Numbered from the stretch's first letter, positions 15,922 to 25,117 are shown. The stretch is 64,000 nt of DNA from Thermaerobacillus caldiproteolyticus (GCF_013761245.1 NZ_JACDUT010000003.1:186001-250000); one strand, 5' to 3'. Notes: generated by a model not told the origin, from the sequence alone. Numbers and translations: made by a program.

Positions 15922-16342
15922 GTTTTGATTATTGCATGATTTACTGAAGTAGTCAACTGATATATTTAGAGAAATAGCGAATGAGAAAATGAAGTTTTAC
16001 CAAAACTCTAAGAAAAATGCATAAAAGAAAGACGGTTTATGAACTGAATGGTTAAAATAATTGGTTTGCATGATGTATATGTAATGTGAAATTTGATTTT
16101 GTAATTAAATTTGTAATGTTATGGAGTTTTTTGAGAAAAGAGGTGTAAGCAGTTTGTTGAAAATTGATGAGGAAGCTTTATAAATACTTGGCTCTGTTAT
16201 CGTTTGATGTTGATTTTAGGATTATTAAAAACCTTCAAATTGAAAGTGTTCATTTTTTGTCCCTTGTTGCATTAACGTACCTGTTAGCTGAATAAGAAAT
16301 AAAATAAATAGCGGTTTAAGTGCTTTTTTGCTACTGTTATTT
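15922..16342. other. AT-rich gap without a recognisable gene
   Basis: No open frame with an RBS was found. Several near copies of TTTGTAATG/TGTAATGTGA (around 15860-15880 and 16078-16125) resemble single half-sites of the nearby palindrome; they may be extra weak operator half-sites or simple AT-rich sequence. Confidence 0.4.
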
Positions 16343-16528
16343 TTATTGGTTAATCTGCTTTATATAGCAAGTTCCCCCACTTGTAAGCCTAATTTGGTAC
16401 GATTTTCGCTCCGCGCGGCAATGCTCAGGAATGATGTTGAGTCCAAGGATATGAACGTAAAAGTGCTTTGGCCCGTTCATAATTAGAGGACAAATTGTAG
16501 CCACATGGTCAATGCGGGGCAAGTTCAT
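16343..16528 (-). pseudogene. Truncated, frameshifted copy of a VOC (glyoxalase-like) gene
   Basis: The minus strand from ATG 16528 reads MNLPRIDHVATICPLIMNGP, then KHFYVHILGLNIIPEHCRAE. This matches, almost residue for residue, the start of the intact VOC gene at 24400-24786 (MNFTRIHHIAIICSN, KHFYVNILGLNIIHEHYRAE). After this region a one-base insertion shifts the frame: the +1 frame reads LGLQVGEL where the intact gene has LDLQVGEH. Homology then stops. Only about 60 of 128 codons remain. It is an old duplicated or orthologous copy that has lost its function. Confidence 0.8.
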
Positions 16529-16727
16529 GATCTTTCGTCTTTTATGATGTTTTTGACAAGGCGATGTTAAGATTTTTTGTCAAACGGAAAGATTAACTAA
16601 AATTTATTGGGCTTCTATTTCCAATTGCAGTTGTGTTTCTGCCAATTTGGGTGAGTTTTTTGGTTTCTAATACATCGATATTCACAGTTTTTATGTGCTA
16701 ATCTCAGAAATATGCAGATTAACTTAC

Positions 16728-16757
16728 TTGATTATTTTTTATATTTTTTGATATACT
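16728..16757 (+). promoter_or_regulatory. Promoter of the ribose operon
   Basis: TTGATT (16728-16733) and TATACT (16752-16757) are 18 bp apart, giving a sigma-A type promoter. The -10 touches the operator palindrome, so repressor binding should block the polymerase. Confidence 0.7.
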
Positions 16758-16778
16758 TCATGTAACCGGTTACATGAA
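16757..16778. promoter_or_regulatory. Composite RbsR operator / cre site
   Basis: A perfect 22-bp palindrome with half-site TTCATGTAACC. Its core TGTAACCGGTTACA fits the CcpA cre consensus TGWAANCGNTNWCA at every position. In B. subtilis the rbs promoter is controlled by both RbsR and CcpA through one such site, so the same double control is expected here. Confidence 0.8.
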
Positions 16779-16796
16779 ATAAGGTGGAGAATGAAT

Positions 16797-17786
16797 ATGG
16801 CAACGATTCGAGATGTTGCTAAGTTAGCAGGTGTTTCTGTCGCAACAGTTTCGCGAGTGTTGAATCAAAACGGTTATGTAAATGAAGAAACGGAAAAACG
16901 TGTGAGACAGGCGATTAAAAAATTAAATTACAAACCGAATGAAGTAGCGCGGACGCTTTTTAAAAAGACATCAAAAACAATCGGATTAATTGTTCCGGAC
17001 ATTTCAAACCCTTTTTTTCCAGAGCTTGTTCGCGCGGTTGAAGATGTCATGAATATTTATGATTACACTGTGATCTTGTGTAATTCTGATGAGAAGAATG
17101 AAAAAGAAAAAGAATATATGGAAGTATTGAAGCAGAAATACGTTGATGGCATTATTTTAACAACCAATCAATTGGAACTAGATGAAGTGTCTGAAATCAA
17201 TGTTCCAGTTGTTGTCTTGGATCGACCACTAAACCATTCATTTCCATCTGTGATTGCAGATAATTACGGTGGAGCGCGGCTAGCGACGCGACATTTATAT
17301 GAAATCGGCTGTCGAAGGATTGCCCATATTCAAGGTCCTTCGCACGTTGTCAATGCAGTAGAACGTTTTAATGGTTATCGTGATGAAATGAAGGAGTTAG
17401 GTCTTTGGGACGAACGTCTAGTTATTCTTGGAAACTATCAGCTGAAACAAGCGAAGGAAGCGGTATTACAAGCTTTGAAAGAATATGATATTGATGGGAT
17501 TTTTGCCGGAAATGACGCGATGGCGGTTGGTGCTCTGAAAGCTGTTCAGCAGCTTGGACTTCGCGTGCCGGAAGATGTTGCAATTATCGGCTATGATGGC
17601 ATTCCGCTGACAGAGATGACAACGCCTGAACTATCGACGATTTCGCAACCCATTTATGAAATGGGAGCGATTGCGGCAAGAATTTTAGTCAAGAAAATTG
17701 AAGGGAAGCCGCTTGAGCAAATTCATTATGTGCTGCCTGTCGAACTTATTGAAAGACAATCGACGCGTAAGGGGGAAAGGAAATGA
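16797..17786 (+). CDS. rbsR: Ribose operon repressor RbsR (LacI family)
   Basis: The 329-residue LacI-family repressor has the helix-turn-helix MATIRDVAKLAGVSVATVSR at the N-terminus. A sugar-binding domain follows, with IGLIVPDISNPFFPELVRAV, the DRPL segment and GNDAMAVGALKAVQQLGLRV. The ATG at 16797 lies 7 bp behind AAGGTGGAG and gives the standard MATI start; ATG 16791 is too close to the RBS. It is the first gene of rbsRKDACB and overlaps rbsK by 4 bp. It should bind the palindrome at its own promoter and release it when ribose enters. Confidence 0.93.
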   Translation: MATIRDVAKLAGVSVATVSRVLNQNGYVNEETEKRVRQAIKKLNYKPNEVARTLFKKTSKTIGLIVPDISNPFFPELVRAVEDVMNIYDYTVILCNSDEKNEKEKEYMEVLKQKYVDGIILTTNQLELDEVSEINVPVVVLDRPLNHSFPSVIADNYGGARLATRHLYEIGCRRIAHIQGPSHVVNAVERFNGYRDEMKELGLWDERLVILGNYQLKQAKEAVLQALKEYDIDGIFAGNDAMAVGALKAVQQLGLRVPEDVAIIGYDGIPLTEMTTPELSTISQPIYEMGAIAARILVKKIEGKPLEQIHYVLPVELIERQSTRKGERK

Positions 17787-18679
17787 CAAAGCCAGTGGTT
17801 ACTGTCATTGGAAGCATTAATATGGACCTTGTAACGATAGCAAACCGTGTTCCTTCACAAGGTGAAACGATTCTCGGAGAACAGTTTCACCTGATTCCTG
17901 GAGGAAAAGGGGCGAATCAAGCGGTGGCAGCCGCTCGTTTAGGAGCGAGGGTTCACATGATTGGTGCGGTCGGTACGGATACATTTGGAAAGGAGCTTCT
18001 TCACTCTCTGGAACAGGAAGGTGTTTGCATCGATAATGTGAAACCGGTTACATATGTAGAAACGGGAATTGCTTCGATCACAATATCAGATGGCGATAAT
18101 CGAATCATTGTTGTTCCTGGAGCCAATCATGCTCTTTGTCCGGAAGATATAGAACATTGCGAAGAAATTATTGCTCAAAGTGATGTTTGCTTATTACAGT
18201 TGGAAATTCCGTTGTCCGTTGTTGAAAAAGCCGCTTGTTTAGCGAAAAAGCACGATGTCCGCGTCATTCTAAATCCAGCGCCAGCACAGCCGCTACCACA
18301 ACAATTAGTAGAGCAAGTCGATATTCTGACACCAAATGAACATGAGCGCGACGTTATTTTTGGCGGAATGGATGTAAGCCAATTTGCTCATAAATTAGTT
18401 GTCACGGAAGGAGCACGTGGCGTAACGATGATGAAAAACGGACAGCCGACGTTAATACCGGGTTTTAGCGTTCCTGTTGTAGATACGACAGGAGCAGGGG
18501 ATACGTTCAATGGTGCGCTTGCGGTAGCTTTAAGTAAAGGGATGCGTTTAGAAGAAGCATGTTTATTTGGTAATGCTGCGGCAGCGTTGTCTGTGACAAG
18601 ATTGGGAGCGCAAACAGGGATGCCGACAGAAGACGAAGTTCGTCAGTTTCTAAAAACAAAGAAAGGATGTTTGGAATGA
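17783..18679 (+). CDS. rbsK: Ribokinase
   Basis: The 298-residue PfkB-family kinase phosphorylates D-ribose to ribose 5-phosphate. Visible motifs are [22 protein letters not shown] at the start and [17 protein letters not shown] (about residues 38-54). The C-terminal [17 protein letters not shown] (about residues 234-250) contains the catalytic Asp of the anion hole. Its ATG overlaps the end of rbsR, and its stop overlaps the rbsD start (ATGA), so the three are translationally coupled. Length is normal. Confidence 0.95.
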   Translation: MTKPVVTVIGSINMDLVTIANRVPSQGETILGEQFHLIPGGKGANQAVAAARLGARVHMIGAVGTDTFGKELLHSLEQEGVCIDNVKPVTYVETGIASITISDGDNRIIVVPGANHALCPEDIEHCEEIIAQSDVCLLQLEIPLSVVEKAACLAKKHDVRVILNPAPAQPLPQQLVEQVDILTPNEHERDVIFGGMDVSQFAHKLVVTEGARGVTMMKNGQPTLIPGFSVPVVDTTGAGDTFNGALAVALSKGMRLEEACLFGNAAAALSVTRLGAQTGMPTEDEVRQFLKTKKGCLE

Positions 18680-19074
18680 AAAAGCATGGCATTTTAAATC
18701 GAGAATTAAACACGGTTTTAGCTTCTCTAGGACATACGGATACGATTGTCATTGCTGATTGTGGATTACCGATTCCCGATGATGTTGTACGAATTGATTT
18801 ATCGCTTGTGAAGGGATTCCCGCCGTTTCTGTCTGTATTAGATGCGATTTTAGAAGAGTTGGAGATTGAAGCGGTTACACTTGCAGAAGAAATTAAAACG
18901 AACAATATCAAGATGTATGAAGAAATTCATCAGCGATTGAAGACCGTCCCAGAACAATTCGTTTCTCATGAGCGATTGAAAGAAATGACAAAATCAGCAA
19001 AAGCCATCATCCGTACAGGAGAAGCGACTCCTTATGCGAATGTGATTCTTCACTCAGGTGTCAATTTTTCTTAA
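18676..19074 (+). CDS. rbsD: D-ribose pyranase
   Basis: The 132-residue enzyme converts beta-pyranose ribose to the furanose form used by ribokinase. The start [21 protein letters not shown] contains the conserved His, and the end [17 protein letters not shown] carries the family signature with Tyr and Asn. The ATG at 18676 was chosen because it gives the MKKHGIL start and overlaps the rbsK stop; another ATG nine bases upstream is in frame. It is followed 30 bp later by rbsA. Confidence 0.95.
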   Translation: MKKHGILNRELNTVLASLGHTDTIVIADCGLPIPDDVVRIDLSLVKGFPPFLSVLDAILEELEIEAVTLAEEIKTNNIKMYEEIHQRLKTVPEQFVSHERLKEMTKSAKAIIRTGEATPYANVILHSGVNFS

Positions 19075-19104
19075 ATTTCACCTTTAAAAAAGGGGGGGAG
19101 AAAT

Positions 19105-20601
19105 ATGACAAGGCCGTTCATTGAAATGAAAGGGATTAAGAAGGCTTTCCAACAGCATGTCGTATTAGATGGTGTTGACTTCGAAGTGCGTGCCGGTGAA
19201 GTGCATGCATTGATGGGGGAAAACGGCGCCGGAAAATCGACATTAATGAAAGTATTAACAGGGATTTATGAACGGGATGCGGGTACAGTCATGGTAGACG
19301 GGCGGGAAGTCCATTACCGGCATCCAAAAGAAGCCGAGATAGATGGAATTTCTGTGATACATCAGGAACTCAATATCATTCCGACGTTGACAGTAGCCGA
19401 AAATATTTTTTTAGGGCGCGAGAGAACAATAGGCTATACAGGAATTATTCGTAGTAAGGACATGGAAAAACAAGCAGAAAAGTATTTGCAGAAGCTTGGG
19501 GTTCAAATTGCTCCTAATGAAATCGCTGGAAATTTATCAGTGGGTAAACAGCAAATTGTCGAGATTGCTAGGGCGTTATCAACGAATGCCAAATGTTTAA
19601 TTATGGATGAACCAACAGCCGCTTTAACTGAACGAGAAATTCAAACGTTGTTTGAAGTGATTCGCACGCTAAAACAGCAAGGAGTCGCCATTGTCTATAT
19701 TTCGCATCGAATGGAAGAAATTTTTGCGATTTGTGATCGGATTTCGGTGCTAAGAGATGGGCAATTTATCGGCACAAAACATATACCAGAAACGAACTTT
19801 GATGAAATTGTTCATATGATGGTTGGCAGGCAAATTGGTGATCGCTTTCCAAAGCGAAAAACAAACATTGGTAAAGAACGGCTGAGAGTAGAAGGATTGA
19901 CACAAAAAGGGGTATTTGAGGAAGTTTCCTTTTCTGTACGTGCCGGAGAAATTCTTGGCGTTGCTGGGTTAATGGGATCAGGGCGTACAGAAATTATGGA
20001 AGCGGTTTTTGGAGTTAGAAAGGTGCATGGGGGAGCTATTTATATTGATAACCGACTCGTCAATATTAAGTCCCCGCGACAAGCCATTGAGCATGGTATC
20101 GCTTTGATTACAGAAGATCGAAAGAGAAAAGGTCTTATTTTAAATATGAGTGTGCGTGAAAATTTAACCTTGCCGAAATCGGAACAATTGGCTGTTGCTG
20201 GTGTCATTCAAGAGACAAAAGAACGAGATTTAATTTCCTTATTAATAGCGAAATTAAACATTAAAACAGCTTCACCGGAATTAGAGGTAAAAGCATTGAG
20301 CGGAGGCAACCAACAAAAAGTAGTTTTTGGAAAATGGTTAGCAATGGAACCACGCATCCTGATTTTAGATGAGCCGACGCGCGGTGTTGATGTTGGGGCA
20401 AAAAAAGAAATTTACGAGATTATGAATGAACTCACTGCGCAAGGCGCGGCCATTATTATGGTATCATCGGAGCTCCCAGAAGTATTGGGGATGAGTGATC
20501 GCATTATGGTTGTTCATGAAGGCAAGGTAAGTGCCATTTTTGACAATAAAAACGTTGACCAAGAAATGATTATGCGCGCGGCGACAGGAGGGAACGTGTA
20601 A
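19105..20601 (+). CDS. rbsA: Ribose ABC transporter ATP-binding protein RbsA
   Basis: The 498-residue protein has two fused ABC domains. The first has a normal Walker A (MGENGAGKSTLMKVL, about residues 39-53), a signature region NLSVGKQQIVEIARALS and Walker B LIMDEPTAAL. The second has the degenerate Walker A GLMGSGRTE typical of CUT2 sugar ATPases, then LSGGNQQKVVFGKWL and ILILDEPTRGVDVGAKKEIY. It powers ribose import with RbsC and RbsB. The start follows a run of seven G in AAAAAAGGGGGGGAG. Its stop shares a base with the rbsC start. Confidence 0.96.
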   Translation: MTRPFIEMKGIKKAFQQHVVLDGVDFEVRAGEVHALMGENGAGKSTLMKVLTGIYERDAGTVMVDGREVHYRHPKEAEIDGISVIHQELNIIPTLTVAENIFLGRERTIGYTGIIRSKDMEKQAEKYLQKLGVQIAPNEIAGNLSVGKQQIVEIARALSTNAKCLIMDEPTAALTEREIQTLFEVIRTLKQQGVAIVYISHRMEEIFAICDRISVLRDGQFIGTKHIPETNFDEIVHMMVGRQIGDRFPKRKTNIGKERLRVEGLTQKGVFEEVSFSVRAGEILGVAGLMGSGRTEIMEAVFGVRKVHGGAIYIDNRLVNIKSPRQAIEHGIALITEDRKRKGLILNMSVRENLTLPKSEQLAVAGVIQETKERDLISLLIAKLNIKTASPELEVKALSGGNQQKVVFGKWLAMEPRILILDEPTRGVDVGAKKEIYEIMNELTAQGAAIIMVSSELPEVLGMSDRIMVVHEGKVSAIFDNKNVDQEMIMRAATGGNV

Positions 20602-21539
20602 TGGGAAAAGGTTGGAGTTTTGATATCAAGAAACTGGGCCCGCTCATCGGCTTTTTATTGTTATGTATTGTGCTATCTATCTTAAGTGATAATTTCCTAA
20701 CCATGGATAACTGGTTAAATATTCTGCGCCAAGTATCAATTAACGCATTGATTGCCTTCGGAATGACATTTGTCATTTTAACGGGCGGAATTGATTTATC
20801 CGTTGGTTCGGTGTTAGCGCTTTCTAGTGCGATTACAGCTGGCATGATGGCCAACGGTATGGGAGGATTGGCCGCGATTCTCGTAGGATTACTTGCCGGA
20901 CTCTTCATGGGGGCACTTAACGGTGCGATTATTACTAAAGGACGCGTTGCCCCATTTATTGCGACTCTAGCAACCATGACGATGTTTCGCGGTGCAACGT
21001 TAGTATATACAGACGGTCGCCCAATCACTGGGTTTTCTAATGATATTTTGTTCCAAATGATGGGGAGAGGTTATTTTCTCGGAATTCCAGTTCCAGTCGT
21101 GTTTATGATCGTCGTTTATATTGCGTTGTACTTTGTTTTAAAGAAAACGACATTTGGCCGCCATACATATGCTATTGGCGGTAATGAAGAAGCAAGCCGT
21201 TTATCTGGTATTCGTGTCGACCGATTAAAAATTTGGATTTATTCACTAACGGGCGGATTATCCGCGTTAGCGGGAATCATTTTAACTTCTCGTTTGAATT
21301 CAGCGCAACCAACGGCAGGAACTGCTTATGAGTTAGATGCGATTGCTGCTGTTGTACTTGGCGGAACGAGTTTATCGGGCGGACGCGGCTGGATTTTCGG
21401 TACCTTTGTTGGTGCACTGATTATTGGTGTGTTGAATAATGGGTTGAATTTATTGAACGTATCTTCATTTTATCAACAGGTTATCAAAGGTGTTGTTATT
21501 CTTCTTGCGGTCATTTTAGATCGCCGTAAAGAAGTTTGA
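20601..21539 (+). CDS. rbsC: Ribose ABC transporter permease RbsC
   Basis: The 312-residue CUT2 permease has eight to ten hydrophobic segments. Family motifs include GGIDLSVGSVLALSSAITAG (about residues 70-89), GAIITKGRVAPFIATLATM and AVVLGGTSLSGGRGWIFGTF near residue 260. It forms the membrane channel that accepts ribose from RbsB. It is co-translated with rbsA through a one-base stop/start overlap and is followed by rbsB after 39 bp. Confidence 0.96.
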   Translation: MGKGWSFDIKKLGPLIGFLLLCIVLSILSDNFLTMDNWLNILRQVSINALIAFGMTFVILTGGIDLSVGSVLALSSAITAGMMANGMGGLAAILVGLLAGLFMGALNGAIITKGRVAPFIATLATMTMFRGATLVYTDGRPITGFSNDILFQMMGRGYFLGIPVPVVFMIVVYIALYFVLKKTTFGRHTYAIGGNEEASRLSGIRVDRLKIWIYSLTGGLSALAGIILTSRLNSAQPTAGTAYELDAIAAVVLGGTSLSGGRGWIFGTFVGALIIGVLNNGLNLLNVSSFYQQVIKGVVILLAVILDRRKEV

Positions 21540-21578
21540 TAGACAAAATTATTATTATTAAAGGAGAGGGAGAGATTG

Positions 21579-22517
21579 ATGAAGAAACTGGTCAGTATGG
21601 TAATGTCGTTGCTGTTGTTAGCAGGGGTATTAGTTGGTTGTTCTTTAGAAAATGGTACGACGACAGGTGACAAAAAAGAAGGAACAAAGAAAGACGGTGA
21701 TATGAAAATTGGCTTATCGATTTCCACGTTAAATAACCCATTTTTTGTCACATTGAAAGAAGGGGCCGAAAAAGCAGCGAAAGAAGAAAACGTGCAATTA
21801 ATCGTAGTAGATGCCCAGAACGATTCGGCGAAACAAATTAATGATATAGAAGATTTAATCCAGCAAGGTGTTGATTTGATTTTAGTAAATCCAACTGATT
21901 CAAGCGCAATTACATCCGCCGTCGAATCGGCGAATAACGCGAACATCCCAGTCATCACAGTAGACCGCAGTGCAGATGGTGGCAAAGTTGTTACCCATAT
22001 TGCTTCCGATAACGTCACTGGAGGTAAGATGGCAGGAGAATTTTTAATTGAAAAGCTAAAAGATGGTGGAAATGTTGTGGAATTAGAAGGAATCCCCGGC
22101 TCATCTGCGGCACGTGAGCGCGGGGAAGGGTTCCATCAAGTGATCGATAAGACGAGCAATATTAAAGTAGTTGCGAAACAAGCAGCGGATTTTGACCGCG
22201 CAAAAGGACTGTCTGTCATGGAAAACATTTTGCAAAGCCATAGCGATATTAAGGCGGTGTTCGCTCATAACGACGAAATGGCTTTAGGAGCATTGGAAGC
22301 GCTTGAAGCCCGTGGGATGAAAGATGTGATCGTAGTCGGTTTTGACGCGACAGAGGACGCTGTCAAGGCAGTAAAAGACGGAAAAATGGCGGCAACGGTA
22401 GCACAAAAGCCGGAGCTGATTGGAGAAAGTGCGGTAAAAACAGCCTTGAAGGTACTAAAAGGTGAAAAAGTGGAAAAATTTATTCCAGTGCCGTTGGAGT
22501 TAGTAAAAGGAAATTGA
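21579..22517 (+). CDS. rbsB: D-ribose-binding lipoprotein RbsB
   Basis: The 312-residue extracellular binding protein has a lipoprotein signal peptide ending LAGVLVGC (lipidated Cys at about residue 22). The mature part has the ribose-binding protein features IGLSISTLNNPFFVTLKEGA, DAQNDSAKQINDIEDLIQQG, NPTDSSAI, TVDRSADGG and FAHNDEMALGALEAL. The ATG at 21579 follows AAGGAGAGGGAGA; a TTG lies one codon upstream. It is the last gene of the rbs operon, as in B. subtilis, and ends before a strong terminator. Confidence 0.96.
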   Translation: MKKLVSMVMSLLLLAGVLVGCSLENGTTTGDKKEGTKKDGDMKIGLSISTLNNPFFVTLKEGAEKAAKEENVQLIVVDAQNDSAKQINDIEDLIQQGVDLILVNPTDSSAITSAVESANNANIPVITVDRSADGGKVVTHIASDNVTGGKMAGEFLIEKLKDGGNVVELEGIPGSSAARERGEGFHQVIDKTSNIKVVAKQAADFDRAKGLSVMENILQSHSDIKAVFAHNDEMALGALEALEARGMKDVIVVGFDATEDAVKAVKDGKMAATVAQKPELIGESAVKTALKVLKGEKVEKFIPVPLELVKGN

Positions 22518-22527
22518 TGTGATAAAC

Positions 22528-22562
22528 CACCTTCTGTCTATGTAAGGACAGAAGGTGTTGTC
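22528..22562 (+). terminator. Terminator of the rbs operon
   Basis: A perfect 11-bp stem CACCTTCTGTC/GACAGAAGGTG (22528-22538 and 22547-22557) followed by TTGTCTT. Confidence 0.8.
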
Positions 22563-22820
22563 TTCTGTATAAGTATTTTTCTCTAATTTTTGAAGGCTCG
22601 CACCAATTGTCACCGTCCGAGAAGTGATGCAACTTTCCCTGCTGCTGCATGTGGAAAGTTGATGGAGAATGCGGATGAAGAGAGAAACACTGTCTCGAAG
22701 AAATCTACTATTCTTTCTGTGAGTAGCATATTTAAATATACATTACCGCCTTCTTCTGGATGAATATCGGAAAGAGGTGTTGCTATCTATAAAGAAAGAT
22801 ATTATGGTAGAGGATAGGTG
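22563..22820. other. Intergenic stretch between rbs and vanZ-like gene
   Basis: No gene was seen. A 9-bp inverted repeat CAACTTTCC/GGAAAGTTG (22630-22638 and 22653-22661) is present, with no T run, and its meaning is unclear. Confidence 0.4.
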
Positions 22821-23270
22821 ATGAAGATGAAAAGCAAATTATTTTGGTGGAGCTTAGTTGTTTTATGGTGTGCGGTCATTTATTGTTTTAGTGAATTTTC
22901 CTTTTTCACAGGAGAAAATACGGAACATATCATTCGCCATATGATAAAAGATTTGTCGTTTGCTGGAGCGGAAGGGAATGATACGAGTTTTTCATTGAAT
23001 TTCGTCATTCGGAAATTTGCTCATCTTTCAGCGTTTGGCGTGTTGGCAGTTCTTGTATGGAAGGTGCTTGTTCCGCACCGTTTTGCCTATATTGGTGCAT
23101 GGAGTTTTGCCGTTTTGTATGCCGCTACAGATGAGTGGCATCAATCGTTTGAACCGGGGCGAACGGCGTTAGCGTCGGATGTGTTAATTGATGCGACAGG
23201 GGCCGCCTTGGCCTTATGGGTTGTCCATCTTTCCTTACGAATAAGGCGTTCTGTCCAACCCCGCCATTGA
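22821..23270 (+). CDS. VanZ-family membrane protein
   Basis: The 149-residue protein has four hydrophobic segments and the VanZ-family layout: FWWSLVVLWCAVIYCFSEFS at the start, VIRKFAHLSAFGVLAVLVWK in the middle (about residues 64-83), then AATDEWHQSFEPGRTALASDVLIDATGA with the conserved D-E-x-H-Q and D-x-x-x-D-x-x-G residues. VanZ was named from teicoplanin resistance, but most chromosomal family members have no proven role. The start was set at ATG 22821; a GTG one codon upstream and an ATG two codons downstream are alternatives. It is a single gene ending in a hairpin. Confidence 0.85.
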   Translation: MKMKSKLFWWSLVVLWCAVIYCFSEFSFFTGENTEHIIRHMIKDLSFAGAEGNDTSFSLNFVIRKFAHLSAFGVLAVLVWKVLVPHRFAYIGAWSFAVLYAATDEWHQSFEPGRTALASDVLIDATGAALALWVVHLSLRIRRSVQPRH

Positions 23271-23301
23271 ATTGTCTATCTAGCTGCTGGATACGTAAGA
23301 A

Positions 23302-23337
23302 CAGCAGGCTGACCGAAAGACATCGATCAGCCTGCTG
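23302..23337. terminator. Shared hairpin between convergent genes
   Basis: A perfect 11-bp stem CAGCAGGCTGA/TCAGCCTGCTG (23302-23312 and 23327-23337) with a 14-nt loop lies between the VanZ gene and the minus-strand oxidoreductase gene. No T run on either side, so terminator efficiency is uncertain. Confidence 0.5.
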
Positions 23338-23356
23338 AGCAACCAAAGTGCCTGTC

Positions 23357-24343
23357 TTATTTGTCTGCCGGGAAGATAATCCCTGTCTGTTTTCGCGCTT
23401 GTTCGATGATGTCCATCGTGGTCAGAGAATGGTAATGGGAATTCGTTTCCGATTCTTTTTTTCCCATTTGAATAAGTTCGATGAATTCTTTTGCCTCATA
23501 GTACATCGGATGATGTGTTTGTGATTGGGTAATATCTTCTACGCGGCCGTCACGATAGCGAATTTCCACCTTTGTTGGTGTATGGATGGCGTCGATGATA
23601 ATGCTTCCATTCTCCCCTTGGATTTCCGAAGGAATGTACGAATTCGTAATTTTAGAGTACATGACCACCGCATCCATGTCGCCATAATCAAGAATGATGC
23701 TGCCTTCTCCATCAACACCGGATTCAAGCATGGTACTGTTTGCTTTTATGCTAAGAGGTTTTCCGAATAATACAACCATCGGATACAGACAGTAAATGCC
23801 AATATCCATTAATGCGCCGTTGGAAAAAGCAGGGTTAAAGGCATTTAAGATCGTGCCTTGTTTATAGGCATCATAGCGTGACGAATATTGGCAATAGCTT
23901 GCAAAATAGCGGCGGACTTTTCCAATTTTATGTACATGATCCCGAATCGCTTGAAAATTCGGCAGCAGTGTCGTTTTCATCGCTTCCATCAAGACGACAT
24001 TGTTTCGCTTCGCTGCTTCAATCATCGCCTGTAATTCTGCCGTATTGGACGCAATTGGCTTTTCGCATAAGACGTGTTTGCCGTGGTTCATAAGCAGAAT
24101 CGCTTGCTCAGCGTGAAATGAGTTTGGACTAGCGATATAAACTGCATCGATAGCATCGCTTTTCGCCATCTCTTCTAAACTCGTAAATGTGAGTGAAGCC
24201 CCGACTTTTTCAGCGAATTCTTTTGCTTTCTCCTCTGTTCGCGAGTAGACCGCTGTTAATATGAAGTCTGACACTTCTTTTGCCGCTTTAATAAATTCTT
24301 GGGTAATCCAGTTCGTTCCGATTGTGGCGAATTTGATCATCAT
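23357..24343 (-). CDS. Gfo/Idh/MocA-family oxidoreductase (YulF-like)
   Basis: The 328-residue NAD(P)-dependent sugar or inositol dehydrogenase-type enzyme has an N-terminal Rossmann fold (IKFATIGTNWITQEFIKAA). AVYIASPNSFHAEQAILLMNHGKHVLCEKPIASN follows, with the conserved E-K-P (Lys at about residue 95). The C-terminal domain includes GALMDIGIYCLYPMVVLFG, which carries the D-x-G-x-Y/H catalytic region. The missing third Gly of the classic GxGxxG (GTNWIT) is seen in the YulF-type subgroup. The substrate is not known and no sugar operon surrounds it. It is followed 57 bp upstream on the same strand by the VOC gene, so the two could share a transcript. Confidence 0.85.
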   Translation of the reverse strand: MMIKFATIGTNWITQEFIKAAKEVSDFILTAVYSRTEEKAKEFAEKVGASLTFTSLEEMAKSDAIDAVYIASPNSFHAEQAILLMNHGKHVLCEKPIASNTAELQAMIEAAKRNNVVLMEAMKTTLLPNFQAIRDHVHKIGKVRRYFASYCQYSSRYDAYKQGTILNAFNPAFSNGALMDIGIYCLYPMVVLFGKPLSIKANSTMLESGVDGEGSIILDYGDMDAVVMYSKITNSYIPSEIQGENGSIIIDAIHTPTKVEIRYRDGRVEDITQSQTHHPMYYEAKEFIELIQMGKKESETNSHYHSLTTMDIIEQARKQTGIIFPADK

Positions 24344-24399
24344 GAATTCCTCCTTATGGACGATGCTTCCTTAAGAAACTTGAAACGACTTCTCTTATT

Positions 24400-24786
24400 T
24401 TACCTTTCATACAACTCAATTGGCAAATCATCCGGATCGTGGAAAAATGTAAATCGTTTTCCCGTCACAGGGTCGATACGAATCGGTTCGACCGCAATCT
24501 TGTGCTTCTGTAAATGAGCGATCGTGGCATCGATGTCGTCCACTTCAAAAGCAAGGTGGCGCAATCCGCACGCTTCTGGATAACTTGGCCGTTTTGGTGG
24601 ATGTTCAAATGAAAACAGCTCAATTTGCGTATGTTCTCCTACTTGTAAGTCTAATTTGTATGAATTTCGTTCCGCGCGATAATGTTCATGAATGATGTTA
24701 AGCCCAAGGATGTTCACGTAAAAATGCTTAGACCGTTCGTAATTCGAGCAAATGATCGCAATATGATGGATTCGTGTAAAGTTCAT
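24400..24786 (-). CDS. VOC-family protein (glyoxalase I-like, YaeR/SMU1112c type)
   Basis: The 128-residue single-domain vicinal oxygen chelate protein starts FTRIHHIAIICSNYERSKHF, with the metal-ligand His in the first beta strand. It contains GLNIIHEHYRAERNSYKLDL, the second ligand region LRHLAFEVDDIDATIAHL and a final FFHDPDDLPIELYE with the metal-binding Glu. This is the small glyoxalase I-like subgroup that includes E. coli YaeR; the substrate is not established. The start is ATG 24786 behind AAAGGAGAAAA. A decayed copy of the same gene lies at 16343-16528. Confidence 0.87.
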   Translation of the reverse strand: MNFTRIHHIAIICSNYERSKHFYVNILGLNIIHEHYRAERNSYKLDLQVGEHTQIELFSFEHPPKRPSYPEACGLRHLAFEVDDIDATIAHLQKHKIAVEPIRIDPVTGKRFTFFHDPDDLPIELYER

Positions 24787-24989
24787 TGTTTTTTCTCCTT
24801 TTATAATCGTTTTAATAAAAAGCACCTGCAATACAGAATCATTGTCGAATGCTCCCAGATAGGACGCAACTTGAGACTCCGTGCTATGTGCGTCATTGCT
24901 TCTTTGCCCGAGTACACCAGCAGCTATGGATAAAGATACTCCACTTTTCCTAATTCGTAAACTGATAAAGAAACTGAGTAAGAAATTTT

Positions 24990-25117
24990 TCGGTCAGTAC
25001 GGCGGATGGTGAAAAAATTGCATCTGAAACGTACCGTTACGACGAAAATGGAAATCGGACAAACATTGGATAGCCAACGGGGAAACGATTATCTATCGCT
25101 CCGATGCCTTAGACTAA
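24990..25117 (+). pseudogene. RHS / YD-repeat protein relic
   Basis: The plus strand reads SVSTADGEKIASE and then TYRYDENGNRTNIG before a stop. One base away, the frame continues NGETIIYRSDALD before TAA 25115. Both pieces fit the RHS core repeat (YxYDxxGNR and xYxYDALxRL), with one frameshift between them. No start, RBS or further repeats remain. It is a fragment of a large RHS/YD-repeat gene (toxin or wall-associated protein, WapA-like) of which only this piece persists. Confidence 0.65.
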
